A DNA stretch of 64,000 nt from NCBI GenBank assembly GCA_039720395.1, contig CM077826.1:37910790-37974789 (forward strand). The letters run 5' to 3'. Below are positions 19,850 to 31,906 of the stretch, piece by piece. Made by a program: the position numbers and the translations under genes. Under the pieces are notes generated by a model that worked only from the letters and a program-made list of their open reading frames with translations, ran no database searches and was not told the DNA's origin. How positions within the stretch are numbered: position 1 is the stretch's first letter; every line of letters begins with the position of its first letter. This DNA is from Liquidambar formosana (lineage: Eukaryota; Streptophyta; Magnoliopsida; Saxifragales; Altingiaceae).

Positions 19850-20360
19850 GAGGTGAGCACGTGCTTATATCAGCTTGTGCTCATCGAATTGTTGAATTTC
19901 TTAAATATTCATCCTGCGGTTGAGATTGTTGAGGCACTTAAAAGACCCAGTAGGTTTCAGAGTGGAGTGCATACCTTTTTGAGGATGAATAGTGTCCCTT
20001 TTTGTAGGAGATGGTCCATGGTTAAATAACCGTTTTTACTTGACTATGGTTAAATCAGCATTTTGGCCTTGGTTATTAATTTGTTCAACCATGGTCAAAT
20101 TAGTGATAACAGTTTTAACCATGGTTGAGTCTCTTATCGGTTATCATACAACACTATAGGTGTTTTTGTCTTTAATTGGAGGATTTTCTTGGGTGCCACT
20201 TGCTAAGACTAAGCACGGCATAGACCGATGGATAATTTTCACCGAATCAGGTGCTTGCCCAATGGGGCCATTCGTGGAGGATCCAACCCCGAGGAGTACC
20301 TTGTGTCAAGATTTTATTGGATGGTAGAAATTACTCACACAAGTTATAAATAAAATTTTT
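19850..20360. other. Spacer before the Copia element
   Basis: Contains a short GAGGTGAGCACGTGCTTATATC fragment of the same MITE family at the start, then sequence with repeats of GGTTAAA/CCATGGT words. No gene is seen. Confidence 0.4.
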
Positions 20361-20365
20361 AATCT

Positions 20366-20690
20366 TGTTGTAAAACCAAGAATTTAGAACAAGTTATGAG
20401 GAGAATAACTTTCTCATTCATCTTCTTTGATTTCCATCTGAATGTATAAACATTATACAAGGATCAGCAAAACTCTTTGAGACACACTGTCTCAGTCTCC
20501 TCCCTTCATTCTCTCCTAACTCTCCGAATACATCTTCTCTTCTTTCTCCCCTTCCCCTTTTATCTTTGTTTGCATTTGATCCTCATGCTGGGATTACCTA
20601 ACCCATTTATGAAGTGGTGTTCCCATTATCAAAAGTGGAGGGGGTGTGGACATCCACTCAATGTCCACTCAAGGTTTAATATTTATAACA
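20366..20690 (-). repeat. Copia 3' LTR
   Basis: 325 bp, TG...CA ended, about 98% identical by eye to the copy at 26522-26845. The polypurine tract lies immediately inside at 20691-20700. Confidence 0.92.
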
Positions 20691-20947
20691 CCCCCCTTGG
20701 ATGTCCACCACACTAAGATAATGTGCCTCGTTAAAAACCTTACTAGAAAAACCCAGTGGGAAAAAACTAGTGAAGGAAAAGAGTACAACATTTTTGTAAA
20801 TCTTAGAGTGGTGTTGGACGCACTAAAGAAACTGCCTCATTAAAACCTTGCCAAGAAAACCCAATGGGACAAAACCTAGGCGAAGGAAAAAGAGTACAGC
20901 GTACATATGTCCAAAAATGAATACTCCCCCTGATAAGAAGATAAGTA

Positions 20948-22441
20948 TCAACTTAACTGATCGCAAACCCGACGCATTCCAATGCCATATACCAATTTTT
21001 TGAATGTTGACGATGGTAAGGCCTTGGTGAATAAATCCGCAAAATTATCAGTGGAACGTATTTGCTTCACATCAATTTCATGCCTCTGCTGGAGTTCATG
21101 AGTGTAGAAGAACTTTGGTGAAATGTGTTTAGTTCTATCACCTTTGATGTACCCTCCTTGAATTTGTGCAATACATGCAGCATTATCTTCATAAATTGTT
21201 GTTGGCATACTTTTAATCAGAGGTAACCCACATGTGTCTCGAATGTGATGGACTACAGATCTTAACCATACACATTCACGACTTGCTTCATGGAGTGCAA
21301 GTATCTCAGAGTGATTAGAAGATGTAGCAATTAAAGTCTGCTTTGTAGATCGCCAAGAGATCGCTGTATTGCCACATGTAAATACATACCCTGTTTGTGA
21401 GCGAGCTTTGTAAGGATCAGAATGGTATCCAGAATCTGCATATTCTTCTAAACAAGGACCACAGGCTAATTCCTTTGAGTAAAACAAACCCATATCTGTA
21501 GTTCCACGAAAGTAGCGTAAAATATGTTTAATACCATTCCAATGTCGTCGAGTTGGAGCAGAACTGAATCTTGCTAATAAGTTGACTGAAAATGCTATAT
21601 CAGGCCTAGTGCATTGTGCTAAATATAACAAAGCACCTATTGCACTAAGATATGGTACTTCAGGACCAAGTAGCATTTCATTATCTTCTTTGGGGCGAAA
21701 TGGATCTTTCTTAATATCAAGAGATCGAACCACCATGGGAGAACATAGTGGATGCGCTTTATCCATATTAAAACGTTTCAATACCTTTTCAGTATAAGCT
21801 GATTGATGGATAAGAATTCCATTTGATTTATGCTCGATCTGCAGGCCGAGACAATATTTTGTTCTCCCTAAATCTTTCATCTCAAATTCTTTTTTCAAAT
21901 ATTCAGCAGCTTTCATGAGCTCTTCAGAAGTCCTAATTAAATTTATATCATCAACATAGATTGCAATGATAGAGAATCCAGATTCTGATTTCTTTATAAA
22001 TACACAAGGGCATATAGGATTATTAATATATCCTTCTTTAACTAAGTACTCACTGAGATGATTATACCACATTCTTCCAGATTGTTTTAATCCATACAAG
22101 GATCGTCTCAGTTTAATTGAGTACATATTTCGTGGTTGTGATGTATTTGCTTCAGGCAATTTGAATCCTTCAGGGATCTTCATATATATATCTGCATCTA
22201 ACTTTCCATATAAATATGCAATAACTACGTCCCTAAGACGCATGTCAAGTCCTTTTGAGACTGACAGACTAATTAAATATCGAAATGTAATGGCATCCAT
22301 TACATGTGAATATGTTTTTTCGTAATCAATCCCAGGTCTCTGCAGGAAACCTTGTGCTACTAAAAGAGCTTTATATTTGACGATCTCATTTTTATCATTA
22401 CGCTTTCTTACAAACACCCATTTGTAACCCACGGGTTTCAC
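20948..22441 (-). pseudogene. Copia reverse transcriptase and RNase H
   Basis: The 497-codon frame opens in the RT_2-type domain (GYKWVFVRKRN, then the catalytic YVDD at about residue 170). It continues through SLYGLKQSGRMWYN and on to the Copia RNase H (ARSQTGYVF, STKQTLIATSSNHSEI, FADLFTKALP). It ends at a normal stop just before the 3' LTR region. It is the C-terminal half of pol. An in-frame TAA (22484-22486) cuts it off from the upstream integrase part, so it cannot be made as one polyprotein without read-through. Confidence 0.93.
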
Positions 22442-22483
22442 ATCATTGGGTGTTAGGACTACAGGTCCAAATACTTTACGTTT

Positions 22484-23613
22484 TTATAGCGAATCCAATT
22501 CTGCTTGGATTGCTTCTTTCCACTTTAACCAATCAGGTCTACTGTGACATTCGTCTACAGTGCGTGGTTCGAGATCATCATCATCTTTCGAAATTTTAGT
22601 AGCTACTGCGAAAGAAAATACATCATTAATAACCACTTCTGAGCGATCCCACAATTCTTTTGTACATGTATAGTTTATGGAAATTTCTTCATTTCCATGT
22701 ACATATGCCTCTTTATTGTTTTCTGTCTCTTCAGGGACATTTTCCTCTTCAGGAGTTATTAAATAAGAATTTGTGAGAATATTTATTTCTTGTTCAATAG
22801 CCTCTTCCGGAGTACTATTTTCTATATTTTGTTGCCCTTTTATTTTCCTCTTCCGGGGAACTAAATCTTTTGAACCCAAGGGTCTACCACGCTTCAGGCG
22901 TGTAGTAGATGATTTATTTGCTGCAATAATAGTAGACTTACCAATTGGTACATTGATCTTTGCTGGTGTACCAATAGATGATTCATTAATAACCACTTCT
23001 GAGCGATTGCACAATTCTTTTGTACATGTATAGTTTATGGAAATTTCTTCATTTCCATGTACATATGCCTCTTTATTGTTTTCTGTCTCTTCAGGGACAT
23101 TTTCCTCTTCAGGAGTTATTAAATCAGAATTTGTGGGAATATTTATTTCTTGTTCAATAGCCTCTTCCGGAGTACTATTTTCTATATTTTGTTGCCCTTT
23201 TATTTTCTTCTTCCGGGGAACTAAATCTTTTGAATCCAAGGGTCTACCACGCTTCAGGCGTGTAGTAGATGATTTATTTGCTGCAATAATAGTAGACTTA
23301 CCAATTGGTACATTGATCTTTGCTGGTGTGTTTGCAGCCGGTATATAAGACTTAGTTATTTTTGCTGCGTCTGTAAATGCATCTGGCATTTGATTAGCAA
23401 TCTTCTGAAGATGAGTGATCCTCTGTATTTCAGTTTCACATTGAGCAGTACGTGGATTAAGATGGGACAAAGATGGTACATTCCAAGAAAGTTCACGTCG
23501 TTCTTCTATCAGTGGATTTCCTCCTCCTAACGACGGGAATTGTGGTTCATCAAAATGACAATCTGCAAATCTTGCTGTAAAAACATCACTTTGTGAGTTT
23601 TGGTGTGTGAATT
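22484..23613 (-). pseudogene. Copia integrase C-terminal region with an internal 120-codon duplication
   Basis: The frame begins after a stop at 23614-23616 and reads through DVFTARFADCHFDEPQFPSL, the usual C-terminal end of Copia integrase. It continues through the variable linker up to AIQAELDSL and the TAA at 22484, which is in the same frame as the RT downstream. The linker is duplicated (units 22624-22983 and 22984-23343, period 360 bp). The catalytic integrase core is absent. Confidence 0.82.
22624..23343. repeat. In-frame 360-bp tandem duplication inside Copia pol
   Basis: The words AACCACTTCTGAGCGAT recur at 22631 and 22991. The two copies differ at about 10 bases, with a short variable junction (CCAATAGATGATTCATTAAT). 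A period of 360 keeps the reading frame. Confidence 0.9.
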
Positions 23614-25353
23614 CTTACCATACTGTGATTACCATCCCTTATCATCATTGTGATTATGTTAAAGTATAAAGATCTTTATGTTAGAGCACTTCTGGTGTGC
23701 TACCACATGTGTTTCAATTGTGCTTATGATCGTATAGAAGAGAAAATATTTAATATGAGCTTCTACCCCAGAATCATAGAGGTAATATAAAGATATTCCT
23801 CATTTCCATTGTTAATGGCTTCAATATGATAACTATTTACGATGTAAATTTTAAAAACTCAATAAATTTCTTCTACTTCTGGTAGAATATAAAGAATTGT
23901 CAACATAAATTTTTGTTCTTTTTGGCAATATTATATTTGCTCTTCTGGAACCTTCAATTAGGTTAGATGAACCTCATATGGTATTGACAATAGTTTTGAA
24001 TAATGATAAATATTGGAAATTTAATGATTGTGTGAGTTATAGCACTGTCTTCTAGACATATATTTTTAACAATCATCTTGAAATTAGATCTACAATATCA
24101 TATTGCAATTCATATTTGATTTCCCGTATACTAGTTTATAAATTATGCTTGTTTTCAGGTGAGTATATAGGGGAACATATATTCACTAGATATAGACGTG
24201 AAGTAATTAGTACACCTACAATAGTACTTACAAGGCAAGAAATATTAAAATATTTTCACAATCTTGCCACTCTGTTCAGTGTATTGTCACATTTTGGTAT
24301 CTTGAAAATATTTATCTATATAAGATTTTGCAATAAATCGATCATTTTCAAAAGAATCAAATATCAAAAGAATTATGGTAAAAAATATTTAATTTCAATG
24401 GTCATCAAATTTAATGATGAAATGGTTTTGATAATAATCAAAAAATTGGCCAACAAATAATTTCAAACTCATAAATCAAAATAGATTGTTATCACGTAGT
24501 AAGTAAAACCAATTTACTTGTTTTATAAAGCTTTATGACCATTTTTTTTTTTTTTTAATATGATAGAGAAAATAATTCCATATTGATACATATGCCAAGG
24601 TATTTTTACCACGGTTAGAGTAACTTACCCAAAGCACTAGTACTTCTCCAATGGCAGAATAGAATTAATAGATAGCCTTTCATCAATTCTTCAAGGTTTG
24701 CTTAGGCAATTGACACTATTGGGAGTGCCTTTAATTAAACTAACGCATGCCAAAATGGGGCTAGGATTCTTAATGGGCTGCAGAGACAATCTCCAGTTGG
24801 TCTCTCTAGTTCTCAAAATGCTACTAATAAGTAGCAAAAAATCTGTAATCTGCTCCAAGTACAATGACCAAATCTGAAATTTTAGTGAAAACAATTTGTG
24901 ATGCGTATAAATGAATTTTTATATGTTCAATCCAAAAAGAAATGGGCTTTGGGGTTTATATCACTTAAAAGTATATCAAATGTACTTTGTAACCTCAAAA
25001 TTTGGTAGAGAAATACCTAGCAAAACCCATTCAAAAATATTTTTCAATATTGAGTTAGTGCTGTCTAGCAGAAATCCCAGATTCAGGTGTACCACGAAAT
25101 AATTATGCAAAAAATATCAAATGGTCACCCAATGACACGAAAATTGGTAGGATGTTAGCCCAACAAGTCAGTGACAAAATCCAATTCGTTTCATCTCAAA
25201 ATCATAACTAGAACTAAAGTTATGAATTAAATGGTAAAATGGGTTCGTGCTGTCAACACAGTATAACACACAAAACCCCAACCAAGTATTTACTTAAAAC
25301 ACTTATCTCGTAGGTTTATTCTATAAACCGATGCTTATTTCTTCAGTGTCATT

Positions 25354-25600
25354 CCACTTCTAGTGGTTTGGTATTTTATTTTTCCACACCAAATATATTC
25401 ATTCCACTTCTGGTGGTTTGATATTTCATTTCTCCACTTCTAGTGGTTTGGTATTTCATTAATCCACTTCTAGTGGTTTGGTATTTTATTACTCCACTTC
25501 TAGTGGTTTAGTATTTCATTGCTCCACTTCTAATGGTTTGATATGTCATTAATCCACTTCTGGTGGTTTGGTATTCCATTATTCCACTTCTGGTGGTTTT
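25354..25600. repeat. 30-bp palindromic tandem repeat in the Copia leader
   Basis: About eight units of a 30-bp motif starting CCACTTCTAGTGGTTTGGTA. Each contains the inverted pair CCACT/AGTGG. Units differ at single bases, mostly in the last 8 positions. Confidence 0.85.
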
Positions 25601-25901
25601 TATCATAAAATGACATACTTTAAGCCGACACAGTGAAGTTACCAGTAAATCCGAGAGAAGTTGACTGACAACAGAGGTGACGTTGACAGTCAATTCGTAG
25701 TAAAACAAGAGCAGATTTTTGTGTGTTCTTCTATGCTAACTAAAGCAAAAGTGAAGATGCACCCACGAATTTTCACCAAAATTTTACAAGCATCTAAAGA
25801 AGTTGCATAACACATAATAGAGAAATATATTACTCAATTTAATTTGGTCATCATTGACCATCACTTTATTCAATTAAATTGAGACTTTATTCATTATTTC
25901 T

Positions 25902-26320
25902 AAAACTTCAGGTTTTGAAATTTGTCTCTTGCTTCAGGAAGAGAATAGATGAATAATAACTTTTTTTTTTTATAGAAAACTTCTGGTTTTCAGATCTTTC
26001 TCTTACTTCAGGAAGAGAAGATGAATTGTTACCCTTTTTCCTTTTTAATTATAAAACTTCAGGTTTTATTTTAAATCTTCTCTTGCTTCAGGAAAAGAAT
26101 ATATGAACAACAACTTTTCTTATAGAAAATTTTGGAGATTGAAATTTGTTTCTTCCTTCATGAAGATAACATGTAAATAATAACTTTTCATATAAAAAAC
26201 TTCAAGTTTTCAAATCTTTCTCTTACTTCAAGAAGAGAAAATGAATCATCACTCCTTTTATTTATTTATAAAACTTCAAGTTTTATTTTTAAATCTTCTC
26301 TTGCTTCAGGAAGAGAAGAT
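25902..26320. repeat. About 72-bp tandem repeat with CTTCAGGAAG hairpins in the Copia leader
   Basis: Six degenerate units of the form AAAACTTCAGGTTTT ... TCTCTTGCTTCAGGAAGAGAA. The second part is a hairpin (CTCTTGCTTCAGGAAGAG). Confidence 0.75.
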
Positions 26321-26359
26321 GGATTCATCCATTCAAGTATATAATTTAGAGTAAACACC

Positions 26360-26460
26360 AATCCACAACCAAATTGGTTAAGAGCATACCAACTTACCAC
26401 AATCAAATTGGTTTAGAACGTACCAACTTACCAACTTACCACAACCAAATTGGTTAATAA
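26360..26460. repeat. AACCAAATTGGTTA palindromic repeats next to the Copia primer site
   Basis: Three copies of ACCAACTTACCACAACCAAA-type units, each with the palindrome AACCAAATTGGTT, lie 60-160 bp inside the 5' LTR. Confidence 0.75.
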
Positions 26461-26521
26461 AGAAGATGGTGGTAGTATGATATTGCTCCCAAATTCCTTG
26501 AGCAATTCGTGCTGATAACGT

Positions 26522-26845
26522 GTTGTAAAACCAAGAATTTAGAACAAGTTATGAGGAGAATAAATTTCTCATTCATCTTCTTTGATTTCCATCTGAATGT
26601 ATAAACATTATACAAGGATCAGCAAAACTCTTTGAGACACACTGTCTTAGTCTCCTCCCTTCATTCTCTCCTAACTCTCCGAATACATCTTCTCTTCTTT
26701 CTCCCCTTCCCCTTTTATCTTTGTTTGCATTTGGTCCTCATGATGGGATTACCTAACCCACTTATGAAGTGGTGTTCCCATTATCAAAAGTGGAGGGGAT
26801 GTGGACATCCACTCAATGTCCACTCAAGGTTTAATATTTATAACA
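26522..26845 (-). repeat. Copia 5' LTR
   Basis: 324 bp partner of 20366-20690. The reverse-transcription primer site lies just inside, at 26505-26521. Single-base differences from the partner include A/T at the AATAACTTT/AATAAATTT site. Confidence 0.92.
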
Positions 26846-27796
26846 AATCCATGTTACCAAAAAAGAAAAAAAAAGGGGGGGGGGGTGGAGGGTTTTAAAT
26901 TGATAAAGGAAAGTAAGAGCTACTTTCTTGTATGGTCCTTCTAAAATAATAAAGGAAAGAGGAGAGCTATTAGTAAGCTCGTCGCTGATGGTGTTTGCTC
27001 GCTCACTAGTGATTGTAGCTTGAGTTAGGTACGGTCTTTAGGTTAGTTGAACTACCATTTATGGTTGCTCCAGATCTAGATCCCAATCTCACGAAAAGAA
27101 AAAGAGCCAAATGGGAAGGGGAAAGGTGGGGTTCAGATCCATTTGCAGTCGCTCCACCTTAAACAAGTTTTTAAAGTGAGAATGCCCCTCAATTGCAGGA
27201 TCAGTCAAGGAGGAATGGTTGGATGAGCACAAGTTGATAAACAAGAAGGGAGGTTTCAAACCCAAATCCTCCCCATTATAAAGATTGAACTTTTCTATAT
27301 ATATGTGTGTTCTGTCTCATGCGCTTAGGTTGAAGCAAAATCAACATTTGGGCTAGCAATGTTTCGATGATTGATAACATAATATATAAAACAAAAATAA
27401 GGTTAATTATATAATGCACATTAAATATTAAGCATGTAGATTTCATGCATTCTTAATCGTTGTTGATAATTACATAAAATAAAATGCTCATCATGAATGT
27501 CCACATACGTACTAATACTCCATACAGGAATGATATGGCAAGTGGTGCAAATTAGGCCCTAATTGTTTGGACATAAAAAAGGCAAGCAGAATGGAATGAG
27601 ATTTTAGTGATGAGTTGCGGTGATGAGTGGAAAGGAGAAGAGAAGAGAGGAGAGGTTGAATCATAAACATCCTAAAAGCCTCAATCCCATTACACCCTAG
27701 GTCGTGGTATTCTCATTTTGACTATAAGTCATTATAAATTTTTTTGCATTTTATCATATAGTCATTATGTGTACTAGAAATAAAAGTCTAAAGGAC
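26846..27796. other. Spacer between two LTR elements
   Basis: Begins with A/G homopolymers (26860-26888). The rest is mixed sequence without gene or repeat ends. Confidence 0.45.
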
Positions 27797-27801
27797 ACAA
27801 C

Positions 27802-28214
27802 TGTTGATGACAAAAAATCGCCACAGTCAATATGGCAACATAGACCTCACGTGCTCCTCGTGTGTAACTGCAAAATAAGGCTCAGGCCACTGGTGGGTTG
27901 CCGGCAGGAGCCCCTCTGATGCTTAAGTCAGATAATATTTAATGAGCATGGAATTTAGAAGGTGAATTGTCCATCCCTTGCATATGTGGAAAAAGTCCCT
28001 ATTTGTAGTGGGTGTCCCTCTTCTAATCGGATTAGGAGGCTAGAGTCCTTGTAGGACTTGATTAATAAGTGATAATATCAATCCCTTTATTCTAAGGTTG
28101 GATTATTGATTAATTAAATATCAATTTAATAATATCCCTTTGTGAGGGAGTTTAGTTGACCCTCTTGAGTCCACGTGGCGCTATTATATTGGGTCGGATT
28201 TTTCCCCCACATCA
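27802..28214 (-). repeat. LTR of element A (3' LTR in minus sense)
   Basis: 413 bp, TG...CA ends; partner at 31490-31901. It shares blocks such as TTTGTAGTGGGTGTCCC and GCTTAAGTCAG with the LTRs of element B. Confidence 0.87.
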
Positions 28215-31200
28215 GTAGCCCCTCACTTTCAAGGCCAAGTTTACTGGCTTGGGTGAAGGAAGTAGTCTAACTGAGTTGGTCTTTTTGTTAACGTGCAATT
28301 AGATGAAGGTGAGACTTGCCTTTGGAGAGGCCACGAAGTTTTTGGAGATATCACGGAGTTTGCTCATAGGCTTAGCTCTTCGCTGGCCTAATGAGTGCCT
28401 AGTTGCTGACTAGGGCTTTTGGAGATGTCACTTTCCTCATTGGCCTAACTCTTTGCTTGCCAGATGAGTGCCTAGTTACGGGCTAGGGCTTTTGCCTCAC
28501 CTGGGGAGTTTTTATTCACCCAAGTAAGTGCCTGGAGTTGACTAGGGCTTTTTCTTCACCTGGGGAGTTTCTATTCACCCAAGTGGGTGCATGGAGCTGG
28601 CCAGGGCTTTTTCCTCACCTGGGGAGTTTCTATTCACCCAAGTGAGTGCCTAGTTGTGGGTTAGGGCTTTTTTCCTTAGCCGGGGATTTATTCAGCCGCT
28701 GGGTGAGTGGCTGGAGTGAACCAGGGCTTTTTGGAGATAACATAAGCCTTAGGAGATTTTCTTATTTTTTGAGCTCAAAAATGCCTCAGCTCGTGAGGGC
28801 TTAGAAGTGCCTCAGCTAGTGAGGGCTTGGAGGTCCAAACAAATGGATTGGCGACCGTTGATGATTGAGCCAAATAGGTAATGCTGGCCTTGAGTTGGAG
28901 ATTTGTAGTTAGCTGGAGCTATAATTTAATTTTGTTGTTGAGCTGAATAGCTACAATTTCGATTGGTGGAGCCGCTAGGCATACTAGCTTTGTTATTGCT
29001 GGGCTGTTTAGGCTCTTTGGTCGAGTTACTTAGCCAATCTAGAGAATTGGTTCATAAAAGAGTTGAACATGCAAAGCATGCAAGATAATTGATAATTGAA
29101 GGCCAATTAAGCTGCAACCTAGCTATCAAGTAGGCCAGTGGTTCAAGCTGTTGACTAGTTTCCATTAGCAAATAAGAATGAATTTTATAAAGGAGTTTAG
29201 CCAACGTTAGCATTATAAACCAGTAACAGGTAATATAATTAATTGTTGCATGTAGTATAGAATAATTCATATGAATTTTCATGGCATTGCTCATGAGATA
29301 GCCTTAGGCGAGCTGTAATTGAGCATCAACATAAGTAATGTGACCGACTTTGAAAGTTAGGGTCATTATGTGTGCATCATGAGTTGAAATAAGATGACTC
29401 AGTGTCAAAACGATCCCTGACCACAAGGGGGGAAAATGACAACTTGCTAGCTGTTATATGTATATAGAGCATGACAAACCCAATTTTGGGTGGTAATTGT
29501 TTTAACTTGATTCTACTGTGTCGGGAATTATTGCGATTAAGCCTTATGTATTGAGGTGTGAAATATGCCAACATAGCAATATGACAATTCATGATAAGAT
29601 TTCATGATATAAAAAGATGAATAATATATCCCATGAAAATAGGTATTGAAAGCATCGATATGTGAAGTTTGAGTGGTGAAATTAGGAGATTGAGTAAAAA
29701 ATGAAATGCATATACACATTAGATTATCAAAGACATAAAATATGATGAGCAAAAAAGTAGAATGCCTTAGGATAGTTGGTATCCTAGTTCTTACATCAAC
29801 CTCATGTGTTTATGCAATATTTTAAAATAAATTAAAGGATGGAGAGAATAAGTTGGAGTTAAATGATGTACGCACACACGCATTGCATAAATAATTTATC
29901 TCAATTACAAAGGTATGATTCCTGATGAAGGTGAGTGTACCAATCTTCCTGTGACCAAGATGTTATAATTATAATTGAAATAAGAGTCTCTTGGCCGGGA
30001 GTGAATGTGTTGGCTCACTAATGAGTGTGAGACATCATAGGTGTGAGATGGAGCTGCCATGGTGACTCATGTTGGTGGGTATATCAACCTCAATTGCTTG
30101 TGCTGAACTTGTCATTTTGGTGTGCTGTCTATATATATATATATATATATTTTTGTTGAACACCATCAACTCGTAGTTCTAGTTCCACTGCCCTAGATTG
30201 AGCACTCCAAAAATTGGCTCTAATCGGCTCAATTTCCCCAAACTGAGATGCTAATTTGTGTAATAAAACGATAAATGACAATATATGTCCTAGCTAGTTC
30301 ATGCATGGATTCTCATGTGATTCATGCAAGAATGAGTCAGAATAGAAGAAGAACGAGTATACCTGAATTGAGCGTCAAGGATATTTAATCACGTTGGGAT
30401 GCGCTTTAATGTTGGTAGTAATCTTTGTTGTACATGTGCATTTGAAGGTGAATTGACCCATCCAAATTTTATTTTTGATGGAGTGCCACCTTCGGTGATA
30501 ACAAAATTGAGGTTGGACCGCTTTGGAGACTGGTGCATATGATATAACCCCAATCGTCATGGTAGCATGAGACAAACAAGATAATGGCGCATCAGGTAGG
30601 GAGTAAATAAAGCAATTATATGTAGCAACTCATGGGCTGCCATTGATATGCATTGTTAGATGGAGTAATGACTCTATATGACGTCAAAGGTGGGACCATG
30701 GAATAGAGATTCCAGCAACCACACATCGTGGTGTGTTCTTAGCTAAATAATGGGGCTGTCAAGCAAATTTACTGCTGCCTAAAGAGACGAGAGTAGATCT
30801 CGTACGTATTTTTTTATTGGTGGTACGGCTCTTTAAAAGAGCGATTGAGTTGAGCATTTTAACAAGCAGGTGGTATGCTACTTAAATATTGGAGAATAAA
30901 TAAAATCCAACGAGCCTAAAATAGCCAAAGAAAATTTACAAGTTGTAAGAATACTTCCCTCCAACTTCTGTGGTGAGCAACCATTGAAGTGCCCAATCGA
31001 ACATTGGAGAGGTATCACCGTGGAATTGTAGACTTTGAGAAATTAGCCGGTGATCTTTGATTAGAGTCTTTGAAGAACCCAATAACAAGCTATGCCAGTG
31101 TGATGATGCACTACTACTGTGGATCGGCACGAATAGGAATTGTCGTGATACGATTTGCTTAAATGGTGCTTGAAGACAGTTAGTCTGCTAAATTGAATTT

Positions 31201-31489
31201 ATAGTGGCAATGATATGTCCTTAATAATGCTGTGGGTTCCAAGCTAGTGTGAGAGTATCAACGGCAACAAAGGTTAACCTTGCTGGCTTAAATAGAAGGA
31301 TCCTGCTGGTTCAAGGTGAACAGCTTTGCCCAGGAATATTGTAGAAAACTTTTTCCTATACATCTTAGTCGTGACGTCTGCTACCCCGTATGGTCGGTGC
31401 GTGCAAGATTTTGAACGCCAATTTCTTCCATCGTTGTATATTAAGCTAGGAAAAGGCTTTTTATTCTTTTTCCACATAGGGCGCCAAAC

Positions 31490-31901
31490 TGTTGATGACG
31501 AAAAATCGTCACAGTCAATACGGCAACATAGACCTCACGTGCTCCTCGTGTGTAACTGTAAAATAAGACTCAGGCGACCGGTGGGTTGCTGGCAGGAGCC
31601 CTTCCGATGCTTAAGTCAGATAACATTCAATGAGCATAGAATGTAGAAGGTGAATTGTCCATCCCTTGCATATGTGGAGAGAGTTCTATTTGTAGTGGGT
31701 GTCCCTCTCCTAATTGGATTAGGAGGTTAGAGTCCTTGTAAGACTTGATTAATAAGTGATAATATCAATCCCTTTATTCTAGAGTTGGATTATTGATTAA
31801 TTAAATATCAATTTAATAATATCCCTTTGTGAGGGAGTTTAATTGACCTTTTTGAGTGCACGTAGCGCTATTATATTGGACTGGATTTTTCCCCCACATC
31901 A
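31490..31901 (-). repeat. LTR of element A (5' LTR in minus sense)
   Basis: 412 bp. Primer site TTGGCGCC immediately inside (plus-strand GGCGCCAA at 31480-31487). Confidence 0.87.
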
Positions 31902-31906
31902 ATAAC

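Larger units (their letters stand above)
20366..26845 (-). mobile_element. Ty1/Copia LTR retrotransposon, 6.5 kb, damaged
   Basis: LTRs at 20366-20690 and 26522-26845 are about 325 bp, nearly identical, and bounded by TGTT...AACA. The flanks aatct and aatcc form a 5-bp target duplication with one mismatch. Orientation is minus: the polypurine tract (CCAAGGGGGG, plus 20691-20700) abuts the 3' LTR at 20366-20690. The primer-site region follows the 5' LTR at 26505-26521 (minus strand GTTATCAGCACGAATTGC). Coding sequence covers only the integrase C-terminus, RT and RNase H (20948-23613). The 2.9 kb that should hold gag, protease and integrase core is non-coding and repeat-built. The near-identity of the LTRs suggests a fairly recent insertion. 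Confidence 0.92.
27802..31901 (-). mobile_element. Coding-free LTR retrotransposon A (LARD-like), 4.1 kb
   Basis: LTRs at 27802-28214 (413 bp) and 31490-31901 (412 bp) run TGTTGATGAC...CCCCACATCA and are about 93-95% alike by eye. A 5-bp target duplication (acaac/ataac, one mismatch) flanks them. The minus orientation is shown by a TTGGCGCC primer site next to the right LTR (31480-31487), as in many Ty3/Gypsy elements, and by a purine-rich GTGAGGGGCTAC next to the left LTR. The 3.3-kb interior encodes no gag or pol. Near the left end it carries degenerate tandem units built on CACCTGGGGAGTTTCTATTC. Confidence 0.85.

Noticed and set aside
20948..23613. Copia pol as a functional host gene
   Set aside because: It lies between matching LTRs, lacks gag, protease and integrase core, and has an in-frame stop.
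24116..24460. 114-codon plus-strand ORF in the Copia element
   Set aside because: Antisense to the element, AT-rich, low-complexity protein without known motifs.
25354..25600. CRISPR-like array of 30-bp repeats
   Set aside because: The repeats are directly adjacent with no unique spacers, in plant nuclear DNA inside a retrotransposon.
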